Below, piece by piece: positions 9,337-18,523 of a DNA stretch of 64,000 nucleotides (its first letter is position 1; each line of letters starts with the position of its first letter). A model generated the notes under the pieces. It was given only the letters and a program-made list of their open reading frames with translations. It did not search any database and was not told the origin of the DNA. Both the position numbers and the translations under genes were made by a program. Source of the stretch: Shewanella eurypsychrophilus (lineage in GTDB: Bacteria > Pseudomonadota > Gammaproteobacteria > Enterobacterales > Shewanellaceae); assembly GCF_007004545.3 (NCBI RefSeq), contig NZ_CP045503.2:2078501-2142500 (forward strand), written 5' to 3'.

Positions 9337-10464
9337 TTATAGCTCGTCATTGATGCCGTTATAGCGATAATAAGCGTTACAAGCGCCTTCAGAGCTGACC
9401 ATACAACTGCCCATGGGAGATTCAGGGGTACAACCGCGGCCAAAGACTTTACAATCTTTGGGTTTGCAAAGTCCGCGAAGAATATCACCACACTGACAGG
9501 CTTTATGATCTTCTATCTCCTCAGTGGGCAGTATCGAAGCGAAATGTAGCTCTGCATCTCGGTGAGAAAATTCTTCCCTTAGCATGAGTGCGGAGTTGGG
9601 GATTGGACCTAGACCGCGCCAGCGAAATTCGGGGCGTATACAGAGATATTTGTCGATGACAGCTTTGGCTGCCAGATTACCTTCAGGCGTCACAGAGCGG
9701 CTGTACTGATTATCGAGTTTGGCAATATTTTGTGCTTTTTGGGTGGTGATCCGCAGGATTGATTCCATCACATCGACGGGTTCAAAGCCTGAAACCACAA
9801 CGGGAGTGCCATAGTTATCAACAGCTGGACGGTATATCTCGCTGCCCTGGATCACACTCACATGCGCAGGACCGATAAAGGCGTTGACCTTCACATTAGG
9901 GTCGGCCATTACTGCATCGATTGCTGGGGGCACCAGCACATGGTTGATATGGAAATAGAGGTTGCTGATGGCTAACTTTTCAGCTTGCTCTATCAAGACC
10001 GCAGTCATTGGCGTTGATGTTTCAAAGCCGATAGCAAAAAATACCACTGTTTTATCTGGGTTTTCGGTGGCGATTTTGATGGTATCTAATGGGTCATAGA
10101 TGGGGCGGATATCACGGCCATTAGCTCTGCACTGAGCCAGCGTGCCTTTTGAGCCCGGAACGCGGATCATATCGCCCAGGGTCACTAAGATCACATTGTC
10201 CTGGTTGGCCATGGCAATTGCATGGTCAATACGCTCTTTGGGCATAATACAGACAGGGCAACCTGGGCCATGAATAAAATCGATATTGCCAGGTAGCAGT
10301 TGATTGAGCCCGTACTTCATGATGGTGTGTGTATGACCACCGCATACTTCCATAATACGAATGTCACCATCGACTTTGGCCGCTTGCTGCGCTATCTGTT
10401 TTGCAAGGTTGGCGATGGTTTCTGGGTCCCTGAAACCTTGGTATAACTGTTTTAGTTCAAGCAT
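9337..10464 (-). CDS. hypD: Hydrogenase maturation factor HypD
   Basis: 375 residues. HypD is an Fe-S protein that, with HypC, holds the Fe(CN)2CO unit during assembly. The conserved blocks CGGHTHT and GPGCPVC and the C-terminal cysteine cluster (CQCGD, CKPKDCKVFGRGC, MGSCMVSSEGAC) are all present. The ATG at 10464 is chosen over the GTG at 10467 because it is better spaced from TAGGAG. The gene starts 10 bp after hypC ends, consistent with one transcript. Confidence 0.96.
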   Translation of the reverse strand: MLELKQLYQGFRDPETIANLAKQIAQQAAKVDGDIRIMEVCGGHTHTIMKYGLNQLLPGNIDFIHGPGCPVCIMPKERIDHAIAMANQDNVILVTLGDMIRVPGSKGTLAQCRANGRDIRPIYDPLDTIKIATENPDKTVVFFAIGFETSTPMTAVLIEQAEKLAISNLYFHINHVLVPPAIDAVMADPNVKVNAFIGPAHVSVIQGSEIYRPAVDNYGTPVVVSGFEPVDVMESILRITTQKAQNIAKLDNQYSRSVTPEGNLAAKAVIDKYLCIRPEFRWRGLGPIPNSALMLREEFSHRDAELHFASILPTEEIEDHKACQCGDILRGLCKPKDCKVFGRGCTPESPMGSCMVSSEGACNAYYRYNGINDEL

Positions 10465-10474
10465 CACTTTACTC

Positions 10475-10714
10475 CTAGATCTCTGATTCCATCTTTTGGG
10501 CGATCTCTTTATAGAGTTCGAGAGTTTCTAGTGCATCGGCTTTATCTATCTTGTTCATGGCAAAGCCAATATGTATGAGTACATAGTCATCAAGTGCCAG
10601 TGGCTCAACAATAAGGTGACAACTGACCTTACGTTTAACCCCCATGGTATCGACGGTGATGCTTGTCTCTTCTGGGTGTAGTTCAACAATTTTTGAGGGA
10701 ATAGACAGGCACAT
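10475..10714 (-). CDS. hypC: Hydrogenase maturation chaperone HypC
   Basis: 79 residues of the HypC/HybG family. The N-terminal MCLSIPSKI carries Cys2, which binds the iron centre together with HypD and later the hydrogenase large subunit. The start overlaps the stop of hypB by one base (TAATG), so translation is probably coupled. Confidence 0.96.
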   Translation of the reverse strand: MCLSIPSKIVELHPEETSITVDTMGVKRKVSCHLIVEPLALDDYVLIHIGFAMNKIDKADALETLELYKEIAQKMESEI

Positions 10715-11469
10715 TAGTTCACCTCACTTGTTTGTGTGACTGGTATTTGATTCTCTTTCAGCCAGTGTGATACAGCTTGCAGTGATTCAGGTGATTTGGT
10801 TGAGACTTCGATAATAGCGGCATCAGGGTTAAGCCTTAAGATATGCTTTTTTGCATCACTAATATCAAAATCAAAGTGAGGGAGAAGGTCGCACTTACTG
10901 ATTATCACTAAATCTGCACGGCGGAACATCACCGGGTATTTTTCTACCTTGTCATCGCCTTCAGGGATAGAGACCAGCACGATATTTTTATGAGCGCCGA
11001 CATCGTAACTCGCAGGGCAGACTAAGTTACCGACATTTTCTATAAAGCAGATGTCCAGTGGCTTTAGGTCGACATTGTGCAGTGCGCCGTGCACCATAAA
11101 GGCGTCGAGGTGACAGGCCGAGCCGGTTTGGATCTGAAAAGCGTCAATGCCTTTTGCTTTGAGGCGATCAGCATCTCGTGATGTCTCAAGATCGCCCTCG
11201 ATAACAGCATAATTGAGTGAGGTGTGCTCATGTAAGTGCTCTAGCAGAGCAGTCTTACCACTACCTGGGCTACTCATTAGGTTAAAGGCGGTAACTCCAC
11301 TTTGTTCAAAGTGGTCGCGGTTGTGCTGCGCCTCTATATCATTCTTATCTAAGATCTTATGAATAACCGAAAGCGTTTTGGCATCATTTAGCTGAGGGTT
11401 ACTGTGGATAGCATCATGGTGGTGACCATCCCCTGAGCGAGTTAGTGAACAGCCGCAATCTTTACACAT
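10714..11469 (-). CDS. hypB: Hydrogenase nickel incorporation GTPase HypB
   Basis: 251 residues. HypB is the GTPase that, with HypA, inserts nickel. The N-terminal MCKDCGC matches the high-affinity nickel motif CxxCGC of E. coli HypB. Only a short HHH run follows, so it is not the histidine-rich storage form. Walker A SSPGSGKT lies at residues 66-73, and the GTPase and metal-site segments GSACHLD and ENVGNLVCPA follow. It is the first gene of hypBCDEA, with ribosome binding site TGGAG. The 151 bp before it separate it from hypF. Confidence 0.96.
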   Translation of the reverse strand: MCKDCGCSLTRSGDGHHHDAIHSNPQLNDAKTLSVIHKILDKNDIEAQHNRDHFEQSGVTAFNLMSSPGSGKTALLEHLHEHTSLNYAVIEGDLETSRDADRLKAKGIDAFQIQTGSACHLDAFMVHGALHNVDLKPLDICFIENVGNLVCPASYDVGAHKNIVLVSIPEGDDKVEKYPVMFRRADLVIISKCDLLPHFDFDISDAKKHILRLNPDAAIIEVSTKSPESLQAVSHWLKENQIPVTQTSEVN

Positions 11470-11620
11470 GTTATTACTCCATTATTATTATCTATTTTTT
11501 CACCTAATGACTGAGTGTTAACTAAAACCAAAATCGGGTTTTTGATATGTGTCTAGTTTGTACAGGATTAGTCATTAAATTATGTGATATCAAGGTGTTT
11601 TGTGAACTTGTTCTCGTAAT

Positions 11621-13960
11621 TTATTGGCCACCGCGACAAATTGCATACCAGAGTTGTCCCAGTGCGATCCCACCATCATTAATGGGAACGAGACCTGGTG
11701 ATAACACCTGGTGATTTCGTTGTTGTAGCTGGGATTGGCAATACTCATTTAGATAGCGGTTTTGAAAAACGCCGCCGCAGAGTACAATCGGTAAGTCCGG
11801 ATATTTATCGGCTAATTGAGTGATGGCAGTGGCTAGGGCCTGTAGGAATCCTGCTGAAATTTGGCTTATCCTCTGCTCCGTTAATGGCTGGCTGATAATA
11901 GCCTTAACAATCTGCGCCATCAGCTCGCCACTTTGCCACTGTTTGTCGACTAACGTGAGAGTGAACAGCTCGGGCGTTGAGGTTAAGCGATTAGCCGCCG
12001 TCTCAATCAGCATGCCAGCTTGCCCCTCAAATTGGGTCGTTTCTATTAAGCCTAATGCCGCTGCGACCCCATCGAACAGCCTCCCCGCTGAGCTGGTTTT
12101 AAGACCGTGATTCGGGCTTTGCCATAATTTAGTTAAATTAGTGAGTTGCACAGTAGAGAGCTTTTCCAAGGCGGGAAGCTGCATCGCTGTTATCTGCTCA
12201 AGATCATACTGCATCAGCAGTAGGGCCAGCAGTACGCGTCTGGGATCTTTTATCGCCTGCTCACCACCAATTAACTTAAAGGGCGCCAACTGGGCCAATG
12301 GTTCATAGCCCTTAGGACTGGCAATCATCGCCTCACTGCCCCATAAGTTGCCATCATCACCCAGCCCGGTGCCGTCGAAGCTGAAGCCTAGAACTGGCTT
12401 GGTGTAACGGTTTGCCGCCATCACACTCAGTACGTGGGCGAAGTGGTGCTGGATGTCGATCCGCTTGGTGTTTGGATGGCGCACTTGATAGCGATGGCAC
12501 CACCTACTGGCTGCATAGTCCGGGTGCATATCGTGCACTAAGGTTTGTGGCGCTAGCTGATACAGAGCCTTAAAGGTGTCTATGGTGGACTCAAAGTAGC
12601 TTTCGGCTTCTAGGCTAAAGAGATCGCCAATATGGGGACTGATAAATAGGCTGCGGTTAAAACCAAATGCGATGGTGTTTTTTTGTTGAGCCCCTACGGC
12701 TAATACTGTTTCGGGCAGAGTTTGCTTCAGAGGCAAGCTCATTGGAGCATAGCCTCTTGCTAGACGCAGCACTTGCGTCTCTTTACCTATGACCTGTACG
12801 ACACTGTCATCACAGGCGTTTATTATCTCTCGGTTGTGATCCAATATAGCATCGACGACACCATTGAGCTGAGACTGTATCTCTTTGGCGCAGGTGATGA
12901 TGGGCTCACCACTGCGGTTGGCACTGGTGGCAACGATGGGCCGGTTTAATCTGCTAAGCAGTAGCTGATGCAGTGGGGTATAGGGGAGAAATAGCCCAAG
13001 TTTGTCGATATCTGGCGCAACACGTTCACAGATGAGAGTGTTATTATCCAGGCGTTTATTCATCAAGGTGATAGGACGCTCTTGGGACTGCAGCAACTGC
13101 CACTCCTCCTCACACCCTGTGACCAGCATTTTTGCCATCTCAATAGAGGGGACCATCACGGCAAAAGGTTTTGCAGGCCGATTTTTACGCACTCGTAATT
13201 TTGCCACTGCATCAGTATTTGCAGCATCGCAGACCAGATGAAACCCACCTAAGCCTTTAATGGCCAGTATTTCACCAGACTCTAATCGTTCGATACATTC
13301 AGTTAGCGCTTGCTCTTTATGGGCTAGTGCTTGGCCATCTTGCAAGGTGAGAACCAACTGAGGTCCACACTCTGGACAGCTTACGGGTTGAGCATGATAC
13401 CTTCTATCTAGGGGATCTTTATAGCTAACACCACAGGTTTTGCACATGGTGAAACTTCCCATTGAGGTCTGCTTTCTATCATAGGGCAGCGCCTTGATTA
13501 AGGTGTATCTTGGGCCACAATTGGTGCAGTTAGTAAACGGGTATTGATAGTGGCGATTACTCGGATCTAGCACCTCATTATTACACTCCGAGCAGCTACT
13601 TTTATCCGTAGGAACGATAACAATGGCTTGAGATTGCTGCTGACTTTCAATGATCTTAAACTCGCTGCAATTGGGATTGACAGGAATATATAGTTCTTCA
13701 AAGAGGTCAATTCGTGCTAATGGCGGAGGTGAGTTCTTCAGTTGGCTAATAAATGATGTTAGCTGATTTTCCAGACCTTGAAGCTCAATCGTCACCCCTT
13801 GGCTATCATTAAGCACAGTGCCAGTTAGCTTATTTTGCAGGGCATATCGATAGACAAAAGGCCTAAAACCAACACCTTGTACTATGCCGTTAATGAATAG
13901 TCTGACTCTTTGAATATCAGAGTTTTGTGTATTTACGCTTTGTTTTTGATCATTAACCAT
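11621..13960 (-). CDS. hypF: Carbamoyltransferase HypF
   Basis: About 779 residues. HypF makes the carbamoyl group for the cyanide ligands from carbamoyl phosphate and ATP. Domain order is: an acylphosphatase domain (about 15-105, RLFINGIVQGVGFRPFVYR), two C-x2-C...C-x2-C zinc fingers (CSEC/CTNC and CKTC/CPEC, about 125-200), a YrdC-like domain (about 220-400), and a Kae1/HypF C-terminal domain with HHFAHVLSVMA, FDGTGLGDDG and VPINDGGIALGQ. The ATG at 13960 is preferred to an in-frame TTG at 13969. It is upstream of hypB on the same strand. Confidence 0.95.
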   Translation of the reverse strand: MVNDQKQSVNTQNSDIQRVRLFINGIVQGVGFRPFVYRYALQNKLTGTVLNDSQGVTIELQGLENQLTSFISQLKNSPPPLARIDLFEELYIPVNPNCSEFKIIESQQQSQAIVIVPTDKSSCSECNNEVLDPSNRHYQYPFTNCTNCGPRYTLIKALPYDRKQTSMGSFTMCKTCGVSYKDPLDRRYHAQPVSCPECGPQLVLTLQDGQALAHKEQALTECIERLESGEILAIKGLGGFHLVCDAANTDAVAKLRVRKNRPAKPFAVMVPSIEMAKMLVTGCEEEWQLLQSQERPITLMNKRLDNNTLICERVAPDIDKLGLFLPYTPLHQLLLSRLNRPIVATSANRSGEPIITCAKEIQSQLNGVVDAILDHNREIINACDDSVVQVIGKETQVLRLARGYAPMSLPLKQTLPETVLAVGAQQKNTIAFGFNRSLFISPHIGDLFSLEAESYFESTIDTFKALYQLAPQTLVHDMHPDYAASRWCHRYQVRHPNTKRIDIQHHFAHVLSVMAANRYTKPVLGFSFDGTGLGDDGNLWGSEAMIASPKGYEPLAQLAPFKLIGGEQAIKDPRRVLLALLLMQYDLEQITAMQLPALEKLSTVQLTNLTKLWQSPNHGLKTSSAGRLFDGVAAALGLIETTQFEGQAGMLIETAANRLTSTPELFTLTLVDKQWQSGELMAQIVKAIISQPLTEQRISQISAGFLQALATAITQLADKYPDLPIVLCGGVFQNRYLNEYCQSQLQQRNHQVLSPGLVPINDGGIALGQLWYAICRGGQ

Positions 13961-14081
13961 AAGTAGCAACCCAAAGCCTTATACATATATAGAGGTATTA
14001 TTTATTATCCTGACAGCTGCAAGTTATAAATTCTTAGGGCTAGGTCAAGCTGTTGTGAAGCGTTTAACTGAATTTTGATTT

Positions 14082-14115
14082 ATGGGAGCTCCATCGTATT
14101 TTTGAATGCTCCCAT
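14082..14115. repeat. Inverted repeat between receptor and hypF
   Basis: ATGGGAGC (14082-14089) and GCTCCCAT (14108-14115) form a perfect 8-bp stem just after the receptor stop codon. No U tract follows on the minus strand, so intrinsic termination is doubtful. Confidence 0.4.
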
Positions 14116-14148
14116 TGGGCTGATATTGTTTAATGTCGCTATCTATGC

Positions 14149-16065
14149 CTAGAACAGGTATCGGTATTGCATCTGGAATGTGCGCGGTGCGCCTAAGGTT
14201 TCGATAGGATATTCGGCGCGGTGTCCATGCTTAAAGATACTTTGGGTTATCTCACTATCAAAAAGGTTATCTATGGTGAGCGATAACTGCTGATCCTGTG
14301 CGCCAGTTAACCAGTATTGTGCACCAGCACTGGCCAGTACATAGTCGCCCGCGGTTAAACCGTAATCGAGAAATTCGCCAACATATTTGCCACTGAACCA
14401 GAAATTGAGTGCATCACTGCTTTGATAGTTAAGCTTACTAAAACCGGTAAACTCGGGGACACGGTTGATCTGCTCACCAGTATCTTCCCTTGTGGCATTG
14501 GCATAACCGGCACTGAACTCAAATTCTAGCGCCTGGGTGAAGTTAGTGACGAGATGGACGTCTGCCCCGTAGCTAAGTACGTTGCCTGATACATTGTTAT
14601 ATTGCCAAACGGCGTTTCCTAGGTCAGTTGCTTCAATCAAGTTGTCGACATTGCGCCAAAATGCATCCAGTGTGATGTGAGTATCTCCTTGGAAAGTAAG
14701 ACCTAAGTTGATGTTTTGGCTGGTTTCTGACTCAAGTTCTGGATTGCCTAAGGTGCCCACTTGAGATTGCAGCTCATAAACCGTTGCTTGTCGATAACCA
14801 TTACCTATAGAGCCTCTGACTTGCCATTGATTATCAATTTCATGGGTCATGCCCAAAGATCCAACCCATTGCTGATCGCTATCTGAAAGCCGATTAAATC
14901 TAACGCCAACTGACAGGCCTGTATTGGGGAGGGCGTCGAAGTGAGGTTGGTACTGGACGTAGGCCGCGTAGTTATCATCTTTTTCAGCCACAAACTCCAT
15001 CACCTCATCAGCACCCTCATATTGCTGAAATTCAGCCCCTGCGATCCATTGAGAACCCGATGTTGTCTGGTAGTTTGCCGAAATAGTCGCACCGATATCT
15101 TTAAAGCCCCAGTAGGCATCCCAGTAGGGGACATCGATATTTCCCTGCTCATCCTTTGTGATCTCACTGTAGTGTGAATCCCACTCTTGATAGTGGATCT
15201 TGGTTTGCAAGAGCAGTTGGTCATTGGCTTGATATTGCCAATCTAGGTGAGAAAGTATCTGCTCTCTATCGTTTTCACTTAAGATTGCGTTATAGGCGAG
15301 GGGACGTTCTAAGTTGCCCATATTAACTTGAGTAAAAAGGGTCAGGCTATGTTGATCATTTGCCTGCCAGTTGAGCTTGCCACTGAAGTTATTCATCTGA
15401 TAGCCTCTCGTCTTATCGAGTGCCGCAGTCGGGGAATACTCCTCATTAGGCCATATTTGATAGCCCTCTGATTGGCTTGTGCTGGCACTTAAAGTGTATT
15501 GAAAGTTGTCAACTTCAGCGCTGACAAAAGCACCAGCATCATAGCTTGGAAGCGAGTCTACTGACATTGACACTTCGCCTTGGTCGTGACCTTGATATTG
15601 CTTAGTAATAATATTGATCACACCAGCAATCGCATCTGAGCCATAGATGACACCTTGGCCACCTTTTATTACTTCAATCCGCTCAATCATCATCGGGTTT
15701 ATGGTATCGGTATAAGTTGAGCCATAGAGTCGATTATTGAGTCTGTTGCCATCGACTAGCCATAAAATATCTTGAGGACGACTCCCTTGAAGTGAGTAGT
15801 CGGTATCGGTATGACGCCCAGCGCGCCCATTAGCGAAAAGCCCAGGTACAAATTGAGTTAATATTTTATTGATATCGATACTGCCAGCTTGCACAATCAT
15901 GTCACTGCTAATCACAGTCATATCACTGCCTAAAGTGACGTTTTTATTAGTACCATCATTTTCAAATTGAATACCATGAACCGATATTCGCTCTATATCA
16001 TCGGCGGATGATACATTAACCATGCATAATAAACTTACCGCTAATCCCATTTGCTTAAGTGACAT
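14149..16065 (-). CDS. TonB-dependent outer-membrane receptor, probably for a nickel complex
   Basis: 638 residues. A signal peptide (about 1-21, ending SSADD) is followed by a plug domain with LWLVDGNRLNNRLYG and IEVIKGGQGVIYGSDAIAGVINI, then a beta-barrel ending in the aromatic strand QMQYRYLF. It belongs to the TonB-dependent receptor family (BtuB/FepA type). The substrate cannot be read directly. The neighbours nikR and nikABCDE, and a NikR-like operator in its own promoter, point to nickel or a nickel-metallophore complex. The start has ribosome binding site AAGGAA. Confidence 0.88.
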   Translation of the reverse strand: MSLKQMGLAVSLLCMVNVSSADDIERISVHGIQFENDGTNKNVTLGSDMTVISSDMIVQAGSIDINKILTQFVPGLFANGRAGRHTDTDYSLQGSRPQDILWLVDGNRLNNRLYGSTYTDTINPMMIERIEVIKGGQGVIYGSDAIAGVINIITKQYQGHDQGEVSMSVDSLPSYDAGAFVSAEVDNFQYTLSASTSQSEGYQIWPNEEYSPTAALDKTRGYQMNNFSGKLNWQANDQHSLTLFTQVNMGNLERPLAYNAILSENDREQILSHLDWQYQANDQLLLQTKIHYQEWDSHYSEITKDEQGNIDVPYWDAYWGFKDIGATISANYQTTSGSQWIAGAEFQQYEGADEVMEFVAEKDDNYAAYVQYQPHFDALPNTGLSVGVRFNRLSDSDQQWVGSLGMTHEIDNQWQVRGSIGNGYRQATVYELQSQVGTLGNPELESETSQNINLGLTFQGDTHITLDAFWRNVDNLIEATDLGNAVWQYNNVSGNVLSYGADVHLVTNFTQALEFEFSAGYANATREDTGEQINRVPEFTGFSKLNYQSSDALNFWFSGKYVGEFLDYGLTAGDYVLASAGAQYWLTGAQDQQLSLTIDNLFDSEITQSIFKHGHRAEYPIETLGAPRTFQMQYRYLF

Positions 16066-16179
16066 TTATTATTCCTTTTTACGTTCTCTGTTTTTATTTT
16101 GTAAAGGTAATGATGTTTTTTAGGGATTATAGGGTTGTAATTTAATAATGATGAGATCTTGATCATTGTTTTTTAATTC

Positions 16180-16207
16180 AGTATTACCTTTTTAATAAAA
16201 GTATTAC
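16180..16207 (-). promoter_or_regulatory. Predicted NikR operator before the TonB receptor
   Basis: AGTATTAC occurs twice, starting 20 bp apart (16180-16187 and 16200-16207). The outer edges CAGTATTAC and GTATTACTG are also near inverted repeats. The same arrangement lies before nikA. The total span of 28 bp equals the E. coli NikR operator span. Confidence 0.6.
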
Positions 16208-16317
16208 TGAACGGTTTTACGTGTTTAGTTCAATAGGGAGAGGGGCCCTGTTTATAATAGTGGGGCTATATTGAGTTGTAGTACTTTATTTTTAACAGGG
16301 TTTTAATTACATCTGAT

Positions 16318-16728
16318 TTATACTATTCCTGCTCTACTTAAGCGTGCGACCTTGACACCTTTGAGTGAGGATATCTTATTGGCTATCTCATTAACGGCGG
16401 ATGCTTGACCTTTAATGATGATAGTTTCTAGGCAGTTGTGGTGATCGACATGTACATGAGTACTACAAAGGACATGAATAAAATCATTATGTTGTATCTC
16501 AATTAACTTCTCGGCAAGCCCTTTTTGGTGATGATCAAATACTAAGGTCAATACGCCAACAACATCATCTTTACTGTTGTTCCATTGCTTATCGACAATT
16601 CTGTCTCTAAACAGATCTCTAATATATTCAGAGCGTGACTGATAGCCTCGATCTTTTTGATCTAACTCAATTTCTTTAAAGAGTGACTCTGGTAGGGAGA
16701 CAGTAAATCTTATGGTTTCGTCTGACAT
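16318..16728 (-). CDS. nikR: Nickel-responsive regulator NikR
   Basis: 136 residues. An N-terminal ribbon-helix-helix DNA-binding domain (about 1-45, IRFTVSLPESLFKEI) is followed by an ACT-like metal domain. The four high-affinity nickel ligands of E. coli NikR (His76, His87, His89, Cys95) align with His80, His91, His93 and Cys99 at a constant offset of four. With nickel bound, NikR represses nickel import. It is divergent from nikABCDE and adjacent to the TonB receptor; operator-like sites precede both. Confidence 0.95.
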   Translation of the reverse strand: MSDETIRFTVSLPESLFKEIELDQKDRGYQSRSEYIRDLFRDRIVDKQWNNSKDDVVGVLTLVFDHHQKGLAEKLIEIQHNDFIHVLCSTHVHVDHHNCLETIIIKGQASAVNEIANKISSLKGVKVARLSRAGIV

Positions 16729-16865
16729 GATAACTCGCTAAATAAGCAGCTGGTAATAAAGGTTGTTGTACATGTTATCCCAACAGGTTTTTTAGATAGT
16801 GATCTTTATCATACAAGTCTAAAAATCATGACTGTTTTAGTACTTTCCTTGTTTATGTTGCTTGT

Positions 16866-16893
16866 AGTATTACGAATCGAAAAGTAGTATTAC
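16866..16893 (+). promoter_or_regulatory. Predicted NikR operator before nikA
   Basis: Two AGTATTAC copies start 20 bp apart (16866 and 16886), in the same layout as before the TonB receptor. The right half extends to AGTATTACTGA in both sites. It lies 31 bp before the nikA ATG, where bound repressor would block transcription. Confidence 0.6.
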
Positions 16894-16924
16894 TGACCAT
16901 ACTTACAATTTGGCACCTCGGTTT

Positions 16925-18523
16925 ATGAAAGCGATAATTGTTGTTTTTTGTATGTTTTACTTATCATTAATGAGTCACTCATCGATTGCACAGCCGAACT
17001 CTTTAACGATTGCACTCGGTAAAGAGCCTGATAGTGGTTTCGATCCTATATATGGATGGGGTAAATATAATAATCCGCTGTTTCAATCCTCTTTAATAAA
17101 ACGAAATAGTGAATTAGATATCACTGCCGACCTTGCCAGTGACTGGGAATTGTCAAAAGATAAAGTAACGTGGACGGTAAAGCTTAAAAGTGGCCTCTTA
17201 TTTAGCGACGGAGAAGCGTTAACCAGCGATGATATTAAATTTACATTTGATAAAGCTAAAGCGTCAGCATCCATCCATGATCTGACCAATTTAGATAAGG
17301 TGATTGTTCAGTCGTCGACAGCTTTAACATTTATATTAAAGCATCCCGATATTAACTTTATTGATAACTTTATCAATATTGCCATCGTACCTAAACATAT
17401 TTACGCGAAAGGTTATGGTCAACATCCTATCGGCTCTGGTCCCTATCAATTTGTCCGTTGGGATAGAGGCCAGCAACTACTGTTAGCACTCAACCCCCAT
17501 TATTACGGTGATAAACCAGCATTTGAGCAGTTGACCATTGTCTTTAGCGATGAGGAGAGCCGATACTCCCGCCTCATGGCAGGTCAACTTCAATTAGCTG
17601 CCGTTGCCCCTCGTTATGCAAATCTACTTCCTGCTGGTTTTAAATTATGGAGTATCGACAGTGTCGATAACCGTGGTATTGCTTGGCCTATGGTTAAAGC
17701 GAAAGGGGATATTGGCAATGATGTCACCTCCGAGCTGGTAATAAGAACGGCTGTCGACATGGCAATCGATCGCGATATTTTGGTCAACCAACTGCTTGAT
17801 GGTCATGCTACGCCTGCTTTTTCCATCTCCGATGGCCTACCGTGGGGCGTTAACCTCTCACTTGATAATCCTGTACTTGAGAATCCTGTACTTGATAAAG
17901 CAGCACTTAATAAACCAGTGTTTGATAAAAAGGTAGCCTCAAGTGAAAAGCTCTCTCGAGCTAAACAGTTACTCGATAATGCTGGCTGGAAGCTGACGGA
18001 TGACGTTCGTCAAAAACAGGGGCTAAAGGCTGAGTTTTCACTCTACTACCTCGCTGGAGACAGCATTCGAGAGCAACTGGCACTGACCGTCGCCCAGATG
18101 GTGAAGCCATTAGGTATTCATATCACCCCAAGAGGCGAAAGCTGGGAAAACATATACAAACATATGCATAGTCAACCGGTACTGTTTGGCTTTGGTAGCC
18201 ATAGCGCATCTGAGGTGAGGTACGTACACCACAGCCAGTATCGTGGTGTTGAGTACTTTAACGCGGGTTATTACAGTAACCTTAGTGTCGACAAAGCCCT
18301 CGATGATGCCCAGCACGCCCTGACGTGGGAAAGCTCACTCCCCTATTGGCAAGAAGCGCAGCGGTTAATCAGTAAAGATCGTCCCTGGAGCTGGCTGGTG
18401 AATTTAAAGCATTTATATGCAGCCTCTCCCTGTTTAGATCTTGGTGAACCAGGCATTGAGCCTCATGGACATGGCTGGCCTTTAGCCAATAACATCAGCC
18501 AATGGCGATGGATATGTCATTGA
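16925..18523 (+). CDS. nikA: Nickel ABC transporter substrate-binding protein NikA
   Basis: About 532 residues with a signal peptide (cleavage after SSIAQ), of the peptide/nickel-binding SBP_bac_5 family; E. coli NikA has 524. Blocks such as LTIALGKEPDSGFDPIYGWG and YYGDKPAFEQL fit NikA rather than generic oligopeptide binders. It captures nickel or a nickel complex in the periplasm for NikBCDE. The ATG at 16925 is chosen over an in-frame TTG at 16910 because the signal peptide then begins correctly. A short low-complexity stretch (near residues 315-335, repeated NPVL/KPV) is inserted mid-protein. Confidence 0.92.
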   Translation: MKAIIVVFCMFYLSLMSHSSIAQPNSLTIALGKEPDSGFDPIYGWGKYNNPLFQSSLIKRNSELDITADLASDWELSKDKVTWTVKLKSGLLFSDGEALTSDDIKFTFDKAKASASIHDLTNLDKVIVQSSTALTFILKHPDINFIDNFINIAIVPKHIYAKGYGQHPIGSGPYQFVRWDRGQQLLLALNPHYYGDKPAFEQLTIVFSDEESRYSRLMAGQLQLAAVAPRYANLLPAGFKLWSIDSVDNRGIAWPMVKAKGDIGNDVTSELVIRTAVDMAIDRDILVNQLLDGHATPAFSISDGLPWGVNLSLDNPVLENPVLDKAALNKPVFDKKVASSEKLSRAKQLLDNAGWKLTDDVRQKQGLKAEFSLYYLAGDSIREQLALTVAQMVKPLGIHITPRGESWENIYKHMHSQPVLFGFGSHSASEVRYVHHSQYRGVEYFNAGYYSNLSVDKALDDAQHALTWESSLPYWQEAQRLISKDRPWSWLVNLKHLYAASPCLDLGEPGIEPHGHGWPLANNISQWRWICH

